Assembly (NCBI GenBank): GCA_039028895.1 | Contig: JBCCHF010000007.1 | Coordinates: 150,441-214,440 of the forward strand | From: JAHDCJ01 sp039028895 | Lineage (GTDB): Bacteria; Bacteroidota; Bacteroidia; Chitinophagales; Saprospiraceae | Length of the DNA: 64,000 nucleotides | Direction of reading: 5' to 3' | Part shown: positions 27,294 to 35,869 of the stretch, piece after piece | How the letters are laid out: each line of letters opens with the position of its first letter | Position numbering within the stretch: the stretch's first letter is position 1 | The notes under the pieces: model-generated | What the model was told of the DNA's origin: nothing | What the model saw: only the letters and a program-made list of their open reading frames with translations | Databases searched by the model: none | Made by a program: the position numbers and the translations under genes

Positions 27294-28748
27294 TTAGTAC
27301 CCTTCAGGTTTTATAAAACCTTCAGTGATTTTCGAAACCAATTTCGCGAAATGCAATAAGACTGGTTCACTCCAATAAGGTCCCACCACCTGTACGCCAA
27401 CAGGGAGACCATCCTTGTCAATACCCAACGGGATGTTCATGGCAGGGTGCCCACTGGCATTAAAGCAAGCCAGGTAAGGCCATACGTAATTGACGTAAAT
27501 CAGCTTTTTCCCGTCATGAGTAATAGGTGTTCCGATCTTGCAACGTTTGAAGGCAGGGCCGAAACTGGTGGGGCAAACCAGCAGGTCGAATTTTTCAAAG
27601 TATTGCTCCCATTCACCAATAACCTGAGCCCTGATACCCATTGATTCTGAATAGAAGATAAAGCTGTCGCTGAATCCGCCATTCAATTCCCGTTTGAATT
27701 TTTTTAGCCCTTTCAGCAGCCCTTTTTTTAAATTCATTTTTATGAGTTGCTTGACCACCCATGGAGAATCCTGTCCGATCAATTGGCCGAAGAGCCTGAC
27801 AAAAAGTGAAAGTGATCTTTCATGTAAATTATTAGCGGGCGCCGCGTTTTCTGTTGAACATTTATTTTTTGAAAGGAGATCGATGAAATTCTTGATAACT
27901 GATTTTGTTGAGTCGCTGGGTTCGTATCCTGGCCAATTATCTACCCAGCCAATTTTGAAATCGCTCAATGAGTTTTGGTCCGGATTTTTCCATGCCATCC
28001 TGGGAGAGGTTCGGTCTCTTTTTGCTGGACCCCTGATGGTTTTCATTAAGACCTCCAGGTCTTCTGGGGTTCTGGCCAAAGGGCCAGGCTGGGCCATATG
28101 AAAAACAAAGCCTTTAGCATTGGCTGGTACAGGAACTGATCCGTGACCGGGGACCATGTCGTCGGTAGGTTTTATACCATAAAGCCCGCAGAAATTTGAC
28201 GGGTTGCGAATGGAGCCGCCAAAATCTCCGCCCAGGCCAATGGGAGTCATACCAGAGGCAATTGCTGCAGATGTACCCCCACTGCTACCCCCAGGGGAGT
28301 GGTCAGGATTGTAAGGGTTTTTCCCGTCAGGGTAAATATCTCCGGAGACCTGGTAGTCTGTCAGGTTTCTGGGCACATTAGTTTTACCCATGATGACTAC
28401 GCCTGCATCTTTTAGTCTTTTGACGACGATTGCATCAGAAGGGGCTACCCAGTCTTTCATCATTTTGAAATTGGTAGTGGACTTAGTGCCTTTGATCCAA
28501 AATTGCTCTTTGATGGTCATTGGGACGCCGTGGAGTGGCCCTCTAAATTCGCCGTGTTTTGCTTCTTTGTCGCATTTTTTGGCTTCTGCCAATGCTTCCT
28601 GCTCAAAAAAATCTATGATTGCGTCAATTTGCGGATTGACCTCCTTGATACGGTCAAGATGTTCTTTTACGATTTCTGTTGATGTGGCGTTGCCATCTTT
28701 TATTAACCGGGCAAGCTCGGTGGCGGATTTATAAATAAATTTGCTCAT
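27294..28748 (-). CDS. Amidase (amidase signature family)
   Basis: A 484-residue amidase-signature hydrolase. The Ser-cisSer-Lys triad is visible: K80 in TIKEQFWIKG, the GGSSGGTSAAIASG loop, and the nucleophile S179 in GGDFGGSIRNPS. Members hydrolyse aliphatic or aryl amides and fatty-acid amides; specificity is not predictable. No signal peptide is present, so it should be cytosolic. GCatAB-type amidotransferase partners are absent, arguing against a tRNA role. It is separated by 28 bases from the downstream small-membrane cluster. Confidence 0.93.
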   Translation of the reverse strand: MSKFIYKSATELARLIKDGNATSTEIVKEHLDRIKEVNPQIDAIIDFFEQEALAEAKKCDKEAKHGEFRGPLHGVPMTIKEQFWIKGTKSTTNFKMMKDWVAPSDAIVVKRLKDAGVVIMGKTNVPRNLTDYQVSGDIYPDGKNPYNPDHSPGGSSGGTSAAIASGMTPIGLGGDFGGSIRNPSNFCGLYGIKPTDDMVPGHGSVPVPANAKGFVFHMAQPGPLARTPEDLEVLMKTIRGPAKRDRTSPRMAWKNPDQNSLSDFKIGWVDNWPGYEPSDSTKSVIKNFIDLLSKNKCSTENAAPANNLHERSLSLFVRLFGQLIGQDSPWVVKQLIKMNLKKGLLKGLKKFKRELNGGFSDSFIFYSESMGIRAQVIGEWEQYFEKFDLLVCPTSFGPAFKRCKIGTPITHDGKKLIYVNYVWPYLACFNASGHPAMNIPLGIDKDGLPVGVQVVGPYWSEPVLLHFAKLVSKITEGFIKPEGY

Positions 28749-28817
28749 GGGGTTTTATTTTATTTCAGGGTTTAATAAACCAGGCAAAAATGTCAAAGCA
28801 GGTGGCTGATCATTAGT

Positions 28818-29336
28818 TTATTTGTTTTTTATGAAATGTGTGTAAGGTATCTTTGATAATTTCCAGGTTGTTCCGGGGCGTTTGATACAATCTTTTAGTG
28901 TCATATATTTTGGCCTATTATCCACGGTGGTGAAATAGATGTGGATTGTAGCTTGTTCGCATTTTTCTTTATTGATTAAACTCCATGGTTCCATACCGTG
29001 TTTATAGGGCTCTGCAGTTACAATAGAATCAACTGTAATGTTACCAAAGGTGTACGGATTGGTTGTCCTGCTATATGCGCGAGAAAGATTACGTTCATAT
29101 CTTTCCCAGACGGTTTTAAACTTGTATTCCCCGTTTGAGTAGTCAAATATCCTTTTAAAGTCTGTTCTACTCAGGTACATGTCAAGATAAGCCTGCTCGT
29201 TTTTTTCTCTTAACACCTCTATCACTTCTTGAGCAAATTCCTCGGTGGATTGGTTGACTTCGGTTGATTGGCAATTGACCAATGACAGGAGCACTAAGAA
29301 TACAAAAAAGGAATAGGATAATTTTAATGAATGCAT
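28818..29336 (-). CDS. Lipoprotein of unknown function
   Basis: The open frame starts at 29396, overlapping the upstream GNAT gene, but the internal ATG at 29336 gives a proper lipoprotein signal (MHSLKLSYSFFVFLVLLSLVNC) with lipidated Cys, so 172 residues are annotated. The mature part, EEFAQEVIEVLREKNEQAYLD, looks like the start of a small alpha+beta NTF2-type fold. No motif is diagnostic. The four-residue tail IKNK ends 69 bases before the amidase start. Confidence 0.65.
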   Translation of the reverse strand: MHSLKLSYSFFVFLVLLSLVNCQSTEVNQSTEEFAQEVIEVLREKNEQAYLDMYLSRTDFKRIFDYSNGEYKFKTVWERYERNLSRAYSRTTNPYTFGNITVDSIVTAEPYKHGMEPWSLINKEKCEQATIHIYFTTVDNRPKYMTLKDCIKRPGTTWKLSKIPYTHFIKNK

Positions 29337-29374
29337 ACTTCCGGTTTTGTAAAATCTATTGGGGCGGACAGAGT

Positions 29375-29926
29375 TTACTTTTGCCTTGCCGCCCAATCTT
29401 CCTTTAAGATACCGTAACTAATTGAATCAAAATATCGGCCATTCACAATTCTGGCTCTTCGGTATTGAGCTTCTTTGATCATGCCCAATTTTTCGGCCAG
29501 ACGGATCATCCCTTTATTGCCTGACCAGGTGGAAAGCCCAATTCTGACCAGATCTTTTTTCTCTTCGAAAATTTCTTTTATCCAAAGTGTCAATGCCTGG
29601 TAACCGATGCCTTTGCTCCAATTGCTTTCATCGAAGATTACCAGGCCGATTTCCAGCCAGTTGGTTTCTGCTGATTTCCAATACCAGTTGACTTCACCCA
29701 GGAGGTCGTTTTGCTGATTGGAGATAATTTTCTTTCCAGGAATGGGAACGGAAATTCCTTCATCCAATGCTTTGGAAAGCGCCTGTATTTTGAGGTCTAT
29801 TTCCGCTTTCGTTTGTTTTTTGAAATAGGGGCCATTGAAGCCGTGGTACTTGTGGATCGGTTGTTTCCAATAGGTATATTCAGGGAGGTCTGCTTTTTCG
29901 ATATGTCTTAAGTGAATATTCACCAT
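29375..29926 (-). CDS. GNAT family N-acetyltransferase (RimJ/RimL-like)
   Basis: A 183-residue acetyltransferase. LLGEVNWYWKSAETNWLEIGL forms the core sheet, WSKGIGYQALTLWIKEIFE the acetyl-CoA loop, and KGMIRLAEKLGMIKEAQYR the C-terminal helix and strand seen in RimJ/RimL and ribosomal-type GNATs. The acceptor is unknown. It lies just upstream of the lipoprotein gene with a 38-base gap after the corrected start. Confidence 0.88.
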   Translation of the reverse strand: MVNIHLRHIEKADLPEYTYWKQPIHKYHGFNGPYFKKQTKAEIDLKIQALSKALDEGISVPIPGKKIISNQQNDLLGEVNWYWKSAETNWLEIGLVIFDESNWSKGIGYQALTLWIKEIFEEKKDLVRIGLSTWSGNKGMIRLAEKLGMIKEAQYRRARIVNGRYFDSISYGILKEDWAARQK

Positions 29927-29979
29927 TCAAAGATTAAAAATTGTCTGCAAATTTTATTCTTGACGTCGGAGTTCTGGGA

Positions 29980-30013
29980 ACGCAGGGTCCTCTTTGAGAG
30001 ACCCTGCTGGGAC
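29980..30013. repeat. Palindromic repeat copy R2 (half unit)
   Basis: GCAGGGTC (29982-29989) pairs with GACCCTGC (30000-30007), extended inwards by CTC/GAG around a TTT loop, giving an 11-bp stem with one bulged A. It is followed by TGGGACAAAAAAA, matching the right-hand edge of the other copies (consensus GACCCTGCTAGAACAAA). It lies between the stop of the gene at 30207 and the GNAT start at 29926. Confidence 0.7.
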
Positions 30014-30092
30014 AAAAAAACTCAAGTTGTCGTTTGGATCTTTATAGTTGGCAAGCTAAAATAGTTTGACCTCTCTGAGGTCATTACCCATC

Positions 30093-30185
30093 GAGCAATC
30101 GAACATTTGAGCAATCCAATACATGAATGCTGAGCAATTGAATTCAAAGTTCAAATATCAGGTGTTCGAATATTGGATTGTTCAG
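30093..30185. repeat. GAGCAATC-type degenerate repeat cluster
   Basis: Three direct copies of a 12-mer: GAGCAATCGAAC (30093), GAGCAATCCAAT (30109) and GAGCAATTGAAT (30132). A 14-base inverted partner TATTGGATTGTTCA (30171-30184) pairs with TGAGCAATCCAATA (30108-30121) with one mismatch. The cluster fills the gap next to copy R2. Similar GARCAATCSAAY runs are, as I recall, common in intergenic DNA of some Bacteroidota; their function is unknown. Confidence 0.6.
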
Positions 30186-30206
30186 ATAATTACTCTTAAA
30201 AGAAGA

Positions 30207-30686
30207 TTATTTGATTTGCATTTCCTCCAATTCCATTTTGTAATCATATTGCAGATCTTCGTGCAGTTTCGAAATTGATTTTTTTACTAATTCTAATTGT
30301 TTGTTAAATAGGTTATTTAAGACCCGACTTCTTTTTATTGAGGGTTGAAAGTTTTTTAATTTAAGACAAAAGTGAATCAGCAACTCAACTTCAGTTTCTT
30401 TCTTTTGGGAATATCGAATATACTTTTTTGTAAGTCGTAAGATTTTACGGATACTTTTTTTGATGAAATAAAAACTGGTTTTATTGACCTGCTCAAATTG
30501 AAAATCAATTTCATTTTTCACATTTTCAATATATCCGGATTCATCCCCAGAATCGAATATTAAATAAGTAAGCAGTTCTTTATTCTCCTTTTTGAATTTA
30601 GACAACCTGAGACAGATGGCTACTAATTCTTTATGAGAGTGTTTTGACAGTTCGTCTTTCAGTTCTTTTACGCTAGCCGCTTTCAT
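30207..30686 (-). CDS. Conserved hypothetical helical protein
   Basis: A 159-residue, mostly helical, basic protein: SVKELKDELSKHSHKELVAI, then FKKENKELLTYLIFDSGDE and SIRKILRLTKKYIRYSQKKE. I recall close uncharacterised homologues in many Flavobacteriia and Cytophagia. No membrane segment or catalytic motif is seen. The ATG shares its A with the TAA of an upstream open stretch (TAATG at 30686-30688), suggesting it once followed another gene. Confidence 0.75.
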   Translation of the reverse strand: MKAASVKELKDELSKHSHKELVAICLRLSKFKKENKELLTYLIFDSGDESGYIENVKNEIDFQFEQVNKTSFYFIKKSIRKILRLTKKYIRYSQKKETEVELLIHFCLKLKNFQPSIKRSRVLNNLFNKQLELVKKSISKLHEDLQYDYKMELEEMQIK

Positions 30687-30802
30687 TAAGGTTTTTTGTT
30701 CAGCCAGATTTTCAAATCCAGATAGTTAAAAATATTCCGTTCTTCAGGCTTTTGGGCCTGGTAGTGATGAATAAGGAAACATTGGAGCTTTCTTGTTTTA
30801 CA
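30686..30802 (-). pseudogene. Possible C-terminal remnant of a lost upstream gene
   Basis: An uninterrupted stretch of 38 codons without a start codon reads CKTRKLQCFLIHHYQAQKPE and then ERNIFNYLDLKIWLNKKP before a TAA that overlaps the ATG of the next gene. The composition looks protein-like and the TAATG junction is typical of coupled genes. Immediately upstream an ATG is followed directly by TAA (30808-30803). It may be a truncated gene or a non-coding coincidence. Confidence 0.3.
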
Positions 30803-30814
30803 TTACATCTCTCC

Positions 30815-31189
30815 TCAACTTCTTATCCAGTCTTCGTGATATTCGATTATGGTAATTTCCAATTCTTCAGCTGAATTATGGCTAAAATAGTAGACATTCG
30901 ACAGGTGTTCGTCTCGTTCATAATCGTATCCCTGTTTTTGCGTGATTACTTTTCCTGTTTCCAGTTTCAGATCTTTGGGGTCCATTAATGCTGTTGCTTC
31001 AAAATTGGGTTCGGCGTGGACAAGGTCTTTTAATTTAGGAGATCGTTTTAATGCTTTTGAGGTATTGAAGCTAATGGTAAATTCCCAGATGCCGACTTCT
31101 GATTTGTAGAGGTTGTATTTAGGTTCAGAAATCACAAATTCTTCACTACTAAATTCGGTATGCTGGATTTCAAAGATGTTTGCTTTCAT
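30815..31189 (-). CDS. Hypothetical protein
   Basis: A 124-residue soluble protein with no signal peptide, beta-rich at the start (IWEFTISFNTSKALKRSPKL) with a C-terminal EELEITIIEYHEDWIRS strand. No family is recognised. It lies between a MITE-like element upstream and the remnant and conserved helical gene downstream. The coding call rests on frame length and a good ATG. Confidence 0.55.
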   Translation of the reverse strand: MKANIFEIQHTEFSSEEFVISEPKYNLYKSEVGIWEFTISFNTSKALKRSPKLKDLVHAEPNFEATALMDPKDLKLETGKVITQKQGYDYERDEHLSNVYYFSHNSAEELEITIIEYHEDWIRS

Positions 31190-31204
31190 ATCGTTAGGTG
31201 TATA

Positions 31205-31366
31205 GAAGCTGTCTTAAAAATATACTTTGGGTTTGAATTGGGCCTTTTGAAACCATATTTCGTTTCAAAAAGCTTTGCTTAGCATACGGATATGCGCAGT
31301 TTTTGCGCCTCATCTGATTTCAAAATTCCTCATTTCAACAATCAAAAACATTTTTGAGACAGCTTC
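31205..31366. mobile_element. MITE-like element, 162 bp, TA-flanked, with nested hairpins
   Basis: Terminal inverted repeats of 17 bases, GAAGCTGTCTTAAAAAT (31205-31221) and ATTTTTGAGACAGCTTC (31350-31366), differ at one position. TA dinucleotides flank both ends (31203-31204 and 31367-31368), as expected of IS630/Tc1-type target duplication. Inside are further hairpins: TTTTGAAAC/GTTTCAAAA (31245-31270), GCATA-CGGA-TATGC (31282-31295) and GCGCA/TGCGC (31294-31308). There is no open frame for a transposase, so it would be non-autonomous. Confidence 0.75.
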
Positions 31367-31457
31367 TAATAATTTGGGTTTAACCCGAACATAAAAACCA
31401 GTAAAAGAATTAGGTTCTGCATCACTTCCTAAGATTTAATTTTCCTGGGAAAATATA

Positions 31458-32249
31458 TTACTCACTCATGTTTTCAAATGTATCGACAATTAAAAACTTT
31501 AGACTGGCAGCAAAAAAAGTGAGTTTACTTGCTGGCACTTTAATCTCTCCAACTTCAATTTCTCCATCGAATAATATGATTAATCCTTCTTTTGCATCAC
31601 CCCAGCCATTGTCTAAATGAACAGCATGAATCCTATATTTTTCTTCAGGAATTACATAGATGGTCATTGGGATTCCATAATAGCCACCTTCAAAATGATT
31701 AGGATATTCTTTGAATTTGATGGAATGACATGCTTTCCCAAATAGATATTTTTTGCCCACTCCCTCAACTGGGATTGCACCTGCTTTTTTTAGTGCTAAA
31801 GGCATGCTAAAATGAAATGTATGATGCTCTTCGTAGACTTGTGCATAATATTCAGAAAGGCTGTACGGGTATTTTTGGTATTTCTCAGGAATCTCATCAG
31901 CATTATAGGCCTTTCCATTTATGGTAAAGAATGAATTACCGTTTTTTACACCTTTGATAAATACACCGTCTTCCCGATTCCTGATACACTCATAAATATT
32001 ATTCTTGTTGTCGATAAGTATTTCCTGGGTGGTAAGTTTTCCATTCATCAATGACGTGTGTTGTAACTTTCCTTTAAGTGTGTCCCATGTTTCATTGGGG
32101 TCATAATAGTTGACGATTTCTTCAAAGATCTGTTGTGCATTAAGTTCGTCGTTTGATTGTGCGTATATGATGTGAGGAAAGCTAAAAGTCGCTGTAACAA
32201 TTAATACGAGTGTTGTCAATCTTCTTAAAATAGGGTTATATGACTTCAT
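31458..32249 (-). CDS. Exported DUF6503-like protein
   Basis: The frame opens at 32282, but the ATG at 32249 gives a cleaner signal peptide (MKSYNPILRRLTTLVLIV to IIYAQS), leaving 263 residues. The mature part begins AQQIFEEIVNYYDPNETWDTLKG and has DGVFIKGVKNGNSFFTINGK and GIPMTIYVIPEEKYRIHAV, the pattern of the DUF6503/LolA-like beta-barrel proteins of Bacteroidota. The role is unknown, probably periplasmic. A divergent gap of 211 bases separates it from the gene at 32461. Confidence 0.7.
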   Translation of the reverse strand: MKSYNPILRRLTTLVLIVTATFSFPHIIYAQSNDELNAQQIFEEIVNYYDPNETWDTLKGKLQHTSLMNGKLTTQEILIDNKNNIYECIRNREDGVFIKGVKNGNSFFTINGKAYNADEIPEKYQKYPYSLSEYYAQVYEEHHTFHFSMPLALKKAGAIPVEGVGKKYLFGKACHSIKFKEYPNHFEGGYYGIPMTIYVIPEEKYRIHAVHLDNGWGDAKEGLIILFDGEIEVGEIKVPASKLTFFAASLKFLIVDTFENMSE

Positions 32250-32460
32250 TGTGGTAATGGTATTATTCATCCAAAATACCACTAAAAATGCTTTGTTACA
32301 TGTGCTGTTTTAAATAATGATGACCTAACTAATTTTTTATGAGGGTGTTTAAATTGGCAATTTCCTGATTAATGGCTACTTTATAGGACTTAGATATTTT
32401 TCTGCAAATACCTTCTCATTTAAGGACAATATTTTCCTCAATTAAACAATATAAAACCCC

Positions 32461-33765
32461 ATGAGCCCTAAACGTAATGTAATGTTACGCTATGCTGTAA
32501 CTATGATGCTACTTGTTGGATTTTTAATGACAAGTATCGATGTTCAAGGTCAACTACTTAGAAATGCAAAAAACAAATTAAGGCAGGAAACGGATAAACT
32601 CCTTAAACCAAAAGACAAAAAAGCTGAAGAAGCAGCCAAAGAGTTAAAAGAACTACCTGCCAGTTCTTCCACCACAGAAGATGCAAAAGAAGAGACCGAA
32701 ACGGCAGCCAAAAAAACGGAAGATCAACTAGCCACCCAACCAACTCCACAGGATAATCCGTTAATAAATGCACAGGAGCGAAAGACGTTTAAATCGCCGA
32801 GTGCGGCGTTTGATGATTTTGTGGTTCAGACTTTCAGGGGATTGATTAGAGTGGGCGTTCAAAACAGATACGACACAGATGATAAAAATTTAATAATCGG
32901 TTTGAATCAGCAAAAGAAGGCTGAAAGAGACGGTTTTGCAGCCTATCTTGGCCTGATCAATTTAAAAAATGACATGGATCGCTTTAATGCGATGGAGAAA
33001 AGCTATTTGATTTCAAATCTCGCCTGCATAGAGGCCAGGAAGACGGCAACCAAGAATGAAGAGATTGAAGGATCTTGCTTCAGGCAATCAGAAGTTAAGC
33101 AATTAGCCAAGCAATTGATAAGTGACGAAGGCATCCAAAAATATTTTTGTTTTGAAGGTACGGAAGACGACTGTGTCAAATATTTCAGAACCAGTAAAAC
33201 CCAGGATGCGATTTCGTGGGCAGGTACTGCCGGAAGAGGATCCAGAGCCAATGAATTTGCGGAGCAAAGAGGGTTCAATGACTTTGTTGAAAATGATCTG
33301 TCCGCATTGTTTAATTGGGCAAACGAGGCCTGGAATGGGGAAGAAGCCTATCTTGTCAGAGCAGGCCATGTCAGTCAATATGATTTTCAAGCACAAGGTC
33401 TTTGGGTGAATTTGAGAACAAAAGAATACCCATCAAGTGGCGCTCGCGGCAAATGGCCGATCCCGAGTTATAAAGCCACTCAATCATTCGAAGAAAACCT
33501 AAAAGAAGGACAGGTGTTTTTATCAATATCTCCTGCTGAAGCCGAAGCATTATTAGGAGGAGGTGATGTACGCACCTCATCTAGATTTTTCTATTTGGTT
33601 TCAAAAATACAGCTCCAAAAAAATGCAGAAAACATTAAGCGTCCCAGCGACCGACTGCGTTTGAATTTCAGTTATGTTTCCCCGAAAGTGGAATTCTTTT
33701 CTGACGAAGTACTGAAAAACAAGATTGGAGAGATAGACTTGACTACAGTAAAATTTAAGGAGTAA
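32461..33765 (+). CDS. Exported protein of unknown function
   Basis: A 434-residue protein with a signal peptide (MLRYAVTMMLLVGFLMTSI to VQGQ). Residues about 35-105 are a low-complexity, charged stretch rich in K, E, A and T (KLKPKDKKAEEAAKELKEL-like). The mature core from residue 115 (SAAFDDFVVQTFRGLIRVGV) contains four cysteines (ACIEARK, GSCFRQ, KYFCFEGTEDDC) likely to form disulfides. No known domain is recognised. The start could also be the Met at residue 8. Confidence 0.65.
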   Translation: MSPKRNVMLRYAVTMMLLVGFLMTSIDVQGQLLRNAKNKLRQETDKLLKPKDKKAEEAAKELKELPASSSTTEDAKEETETAAKKTEDQLATQPTPQDNPLINAQERKTFKSPSAAFDDFVVQTFRGLIRVGVQNRYDTDDKNLIIGLNQQKKAERDGFAAYLGLINLKNDMDRFNAMEKSYLISNLACIEARKTATKNEEIEGSCFRQSEVKQLAKQLISDEGIQKYFCFEGTEDDCVKYFRTSKTQDAISWAGTAGRGSRANEFAEQRGFNDFVENDLSALFNWANEAWNGEEAYLVRAGHVSQYDFQAQGLWVNLRTKEYPSSGARGKWPIPSYKATQSFEENLKEGQVFLSISPAEAEALLGGGDVRTSSRFFYLVSKIQLQKNAENIKRPSDRLRLNFSYVSPKVEFFSDEVLKNKIGEIDLTTVKFKE

Positions 33766-33929
33766 TTAGCATATAAACTCAGCATCAAGATTGAATGATG
33801 AACCCCGCCTTTCCTGACTTAGGCTACATGTTTGGTAGAAATTTGAAAAAAATCATGGGCATTAGGTTAGGTTTTTCCTCTGACTGGTACTAATGAACGA
33901 AATCAAACAATAAAAACTATTAAAAACTA

Positions 33930-34379
33930 ATGATCATGCAACTGAATAAATTTTTCTCCCTTGCTTTTTCTTTTGTTCTTTTCTTATCGATCTCAACTAT
34001 TCATGCTCAAGAAATCGCCACAATTAAACACACAAATGCTACTCCTGGAGCTGGCATTGACTGGGTGCAGGATTGGGGAACGGTCACATATACTTATTCT
34101 TCGTCCTTCAAAGAAGTGATCTTTCCAATTCCTGGTAAATTACCTGATTGGAAGCTAAAAATCGGCTTTGTTGATCAATCGGTTAAAGTGGTAACCTATA
34201 TCGATAAAAATGGTTATAAAACAGAGTTGGAGACAAGAGACGGCAAAACATTTACGCTTAATCTTAATAAGCAAAGAAGCGGAGGTAATAGAGAGGTGTT
34301 TATTGAAATCTACAACCCTACAAGTGACAGTGCGGGTAATGCTGAAATTACGATCAACTTTGAAAACTTTAAACACTGA
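33930..34379 (+). CDS. Small exported beta-rich protein
   Basis: A 149-residue protein with a signal peptide (MIMQLNKFFSLAFSFVLFLS to HAQE); the Met at residue 3 is an alternative start. The mature part is a small beta-sandwich-like domain (DWVQDWGTVTYTYSSSFKEV; ITINFENFKH end). No family is recognised. It has its own intrinsic terminator at 34406. Confidence 0.65.
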   Translation: MIMQLNKFFSLAFSFVLFLSISTIHAQEIATIKHTNATPGAGIDWVQDWGTVTYTYSSSFKEVIFPIPGKLPDWKLKIGFVDQSVKVVTYIDKNGYKTELETRDGKTFTLNLNKQRSGGNREVFIEIYNPTSDSAGNAEITINFENFKH

Positions 34380-34405
34380 TAAAAAATACGTCCAATAATA
34401 GAAAA

Positions 34406-34438
34406 GTCCTGCCAATAATAATTGGCGGGGCTTTTTTA
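34406..34438 (+). terminator. Intrinsic terminator
   Basis: Stem GCCAAT/ATTGGC extended by CCT/GGG around an AATA loop, then CTTTTTT. It follows the small exported protein's stop by 27 bases. On the other strand it could also protect the decayed hydrolase gene, but the T-run favours the plus strand. Confidence 0.8.
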
Positions 34439-34537
34439 TTTAAGAAATATTCGTCTTTTCTAATGCTGAATTGCTTTCAGTCAATTGATCAGCAGGAATG
34501 CGTTTTTTGAATTAATCAAAACGACTTTAAACTCTTC

Positions 34538-34567
34538 AGTCCTCTTCGAGACCCCCCACTAGAACAA
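34538..34567. repeat. Palindromic repeat copy R3 (partial)
   Basis: AGTCCTCTTCGAGACC matches the right half of copy R1 and continues CCCCACTAGAACAAAAAG, matching the shared edge CTAGAACAAA. The left half is missing. It lies between the terminator at 34406 and the hydrolase pseudogene stop at 34597. Confidence 0.6.
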
Positions 34568-34596
34568 AAAGTACAAGAGATCGTTTTTTTAAGATA

Positions 34597-35448
34597 TTAG
34601 TTTGTAAGGAGCTTTGCCATCTCAATTTGGTAATCTACATTCGCAACAAAATTATTATGTCCATACCCTTCAAGGGTGATCAGTTTGTCGCCAGGCTTGA
34701 ACAACTCTTTTAGCTTTAAAGAAGAACCATAATAGACGAGTTTGTCAGCATCACCATGGATAACTACAACCGGCATTTTACACTGCTGAATATATTTGCC
34801 GTTATCAAAATTATACTTGTTAAGCAATGATATTGGGACAGGTCTTAATGCCATATGCAAAGGGTGACTGGATCGATTGACGACGTATCGACCAGTGTCG
34901 TTTATGGAGTAATATGGTGCTTGCAAGATCAGTAGCTTCGCATTGCTGGTTGATGCGAGATGCGAAGCAAGGCCCGAACCAAGTGAATAGCCCAGAATGA
35001 TGATCTTGTCTTCAGCATATCTTTTCTTTATTTCGTCGTACAAGATTTGAACATCACTGTAGATTTGTTTTTTATTGGAATAGGATCCGGCACTTTTCCC
35101 CTAGCCGCGATAATCAATCATAAAAAGATCATATCCAAGGTCGGTAAAGAATGGGGCTTTTTCACCCCAGCCTCTCATTGAGCCGCCATTCCCATGCAAA
35201 TAAAATATCACGCCTTTTGAGCTATCGGCCTTAAAAAGCATGCTATGTAATTCTACGTTTTCGTCAACATTGACGAGAATTTCTTCATAGTTACCTTCAA
35301 ATGAAAACTGATAATCATCTTCCAGTTTTTCGGGCAGAAAAATGAAAGCCTCTTCCTGGTAGACATAAAAAAGAAAGCATATAGAGAGGTAGGCTAGTAC
35401 CAGCAAGATACCAAGTACTTTCGCGGTTTTAACAAGTATCTTTTTCAT
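34597..35448 (-). pseudogene. Alpha/beta hydrolase interrupted by one in-frame TAG
   Basis: The frame runs without shift from the ATG at 35448 to the stop at 34597 (283 codons) except for a TAG at 35101-35103. Before it the protein has a membrane anchor (VLGILLVLAYLSICFLFYVY), the oxyanion-type FYLHGNGGSMRGWG block and ends DLFMIDYRG. After it come GKSAGSYSNKKQIYSDV, the nucleophile elbow ILGYSLGSGLAS, the VVIHGDADKLV acid region and the His loop GYGHNNF. Family members normally have an aromatic residue here (DYRGYGKS), so a single-base Tyr-to-amber change fits. It is a recent pseudogene or a sequencing error; the TAG is not likely to be recoded. Confidence 0.8.
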
Positions 35449-35489
35449 GTTGAGCAGTTGTCGTCTAATTATCGAGATTTAATTGATGT

Positions 35490-35858
35490 TTAAGGAAGCT
35501 TCCCCAGCAGTTCGATCCTGTTCCCAAAAGGGTCGAAGATTGAGCATCGATTATAACCAGGAAGGGGTCGGTCTTCTTTAATTTTCACATCATTTTTCTT
35601 GAGATAAACCTTCGCCTTTTCGAGATTGCCAACTTCAAACGCCGGATGTCTTTTTGATTGATGAATGACTTGTTCAACACCGATATGCAATTGGATATCC
35701 GCTATTTCCAACCAAAAGCCGCCATTAGCTTTAAGGTACTCAGGTTTGGGGATTTCTTTAAGCCCGAGTGTGCCAATGTAAAAGTTTTTTGCCACATCCT
35801 CTTTTCCTTTTGGAATGCATATCTGGATATGGTCTAATCTTTTAAAGTCAGGTTTCAC
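35490..35858 (-). CDS. VOC family protein (glyoxalase/bleomycin-resistance fold)
   Basis: A 122-residue protein with the paired beta-alpha-beta-beta-beta modules of the vicinal-oxygen-chelate superfamily: LDHIQICIPKGKEDVAKNFY at the start and SIFDPFGNRIELLGKLP at the end. Candidate metal ligands are H10 (DHIQI), H57 (LHIGV) and E116 (RIELL). The substrate is unknown. It lies 11 bases after a GNAT gene on the same strand, and both may act on small molecules. Confidence 0.88.
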   Translation of the reverse strand: MKPDFKRLDHIQICIPKGKEDVAKNFYIGTLGLKEIPKPEYLKANGGFWLEIADIQLHIGVEQVIHQSKRHPAFEVGNLEKAKVYLKKNDVKIKEDRPLPGYNRCSIFDPFGNRIELLGKLP

Positions 35859-35869
35859 CGTTGAAACGT

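Noticed and set aside
30093..30185. CRISPR array
   Set aside because: The direct units are only 12 bases and irregularly spaced, with no spacer-like unique blocks and no cas genes.
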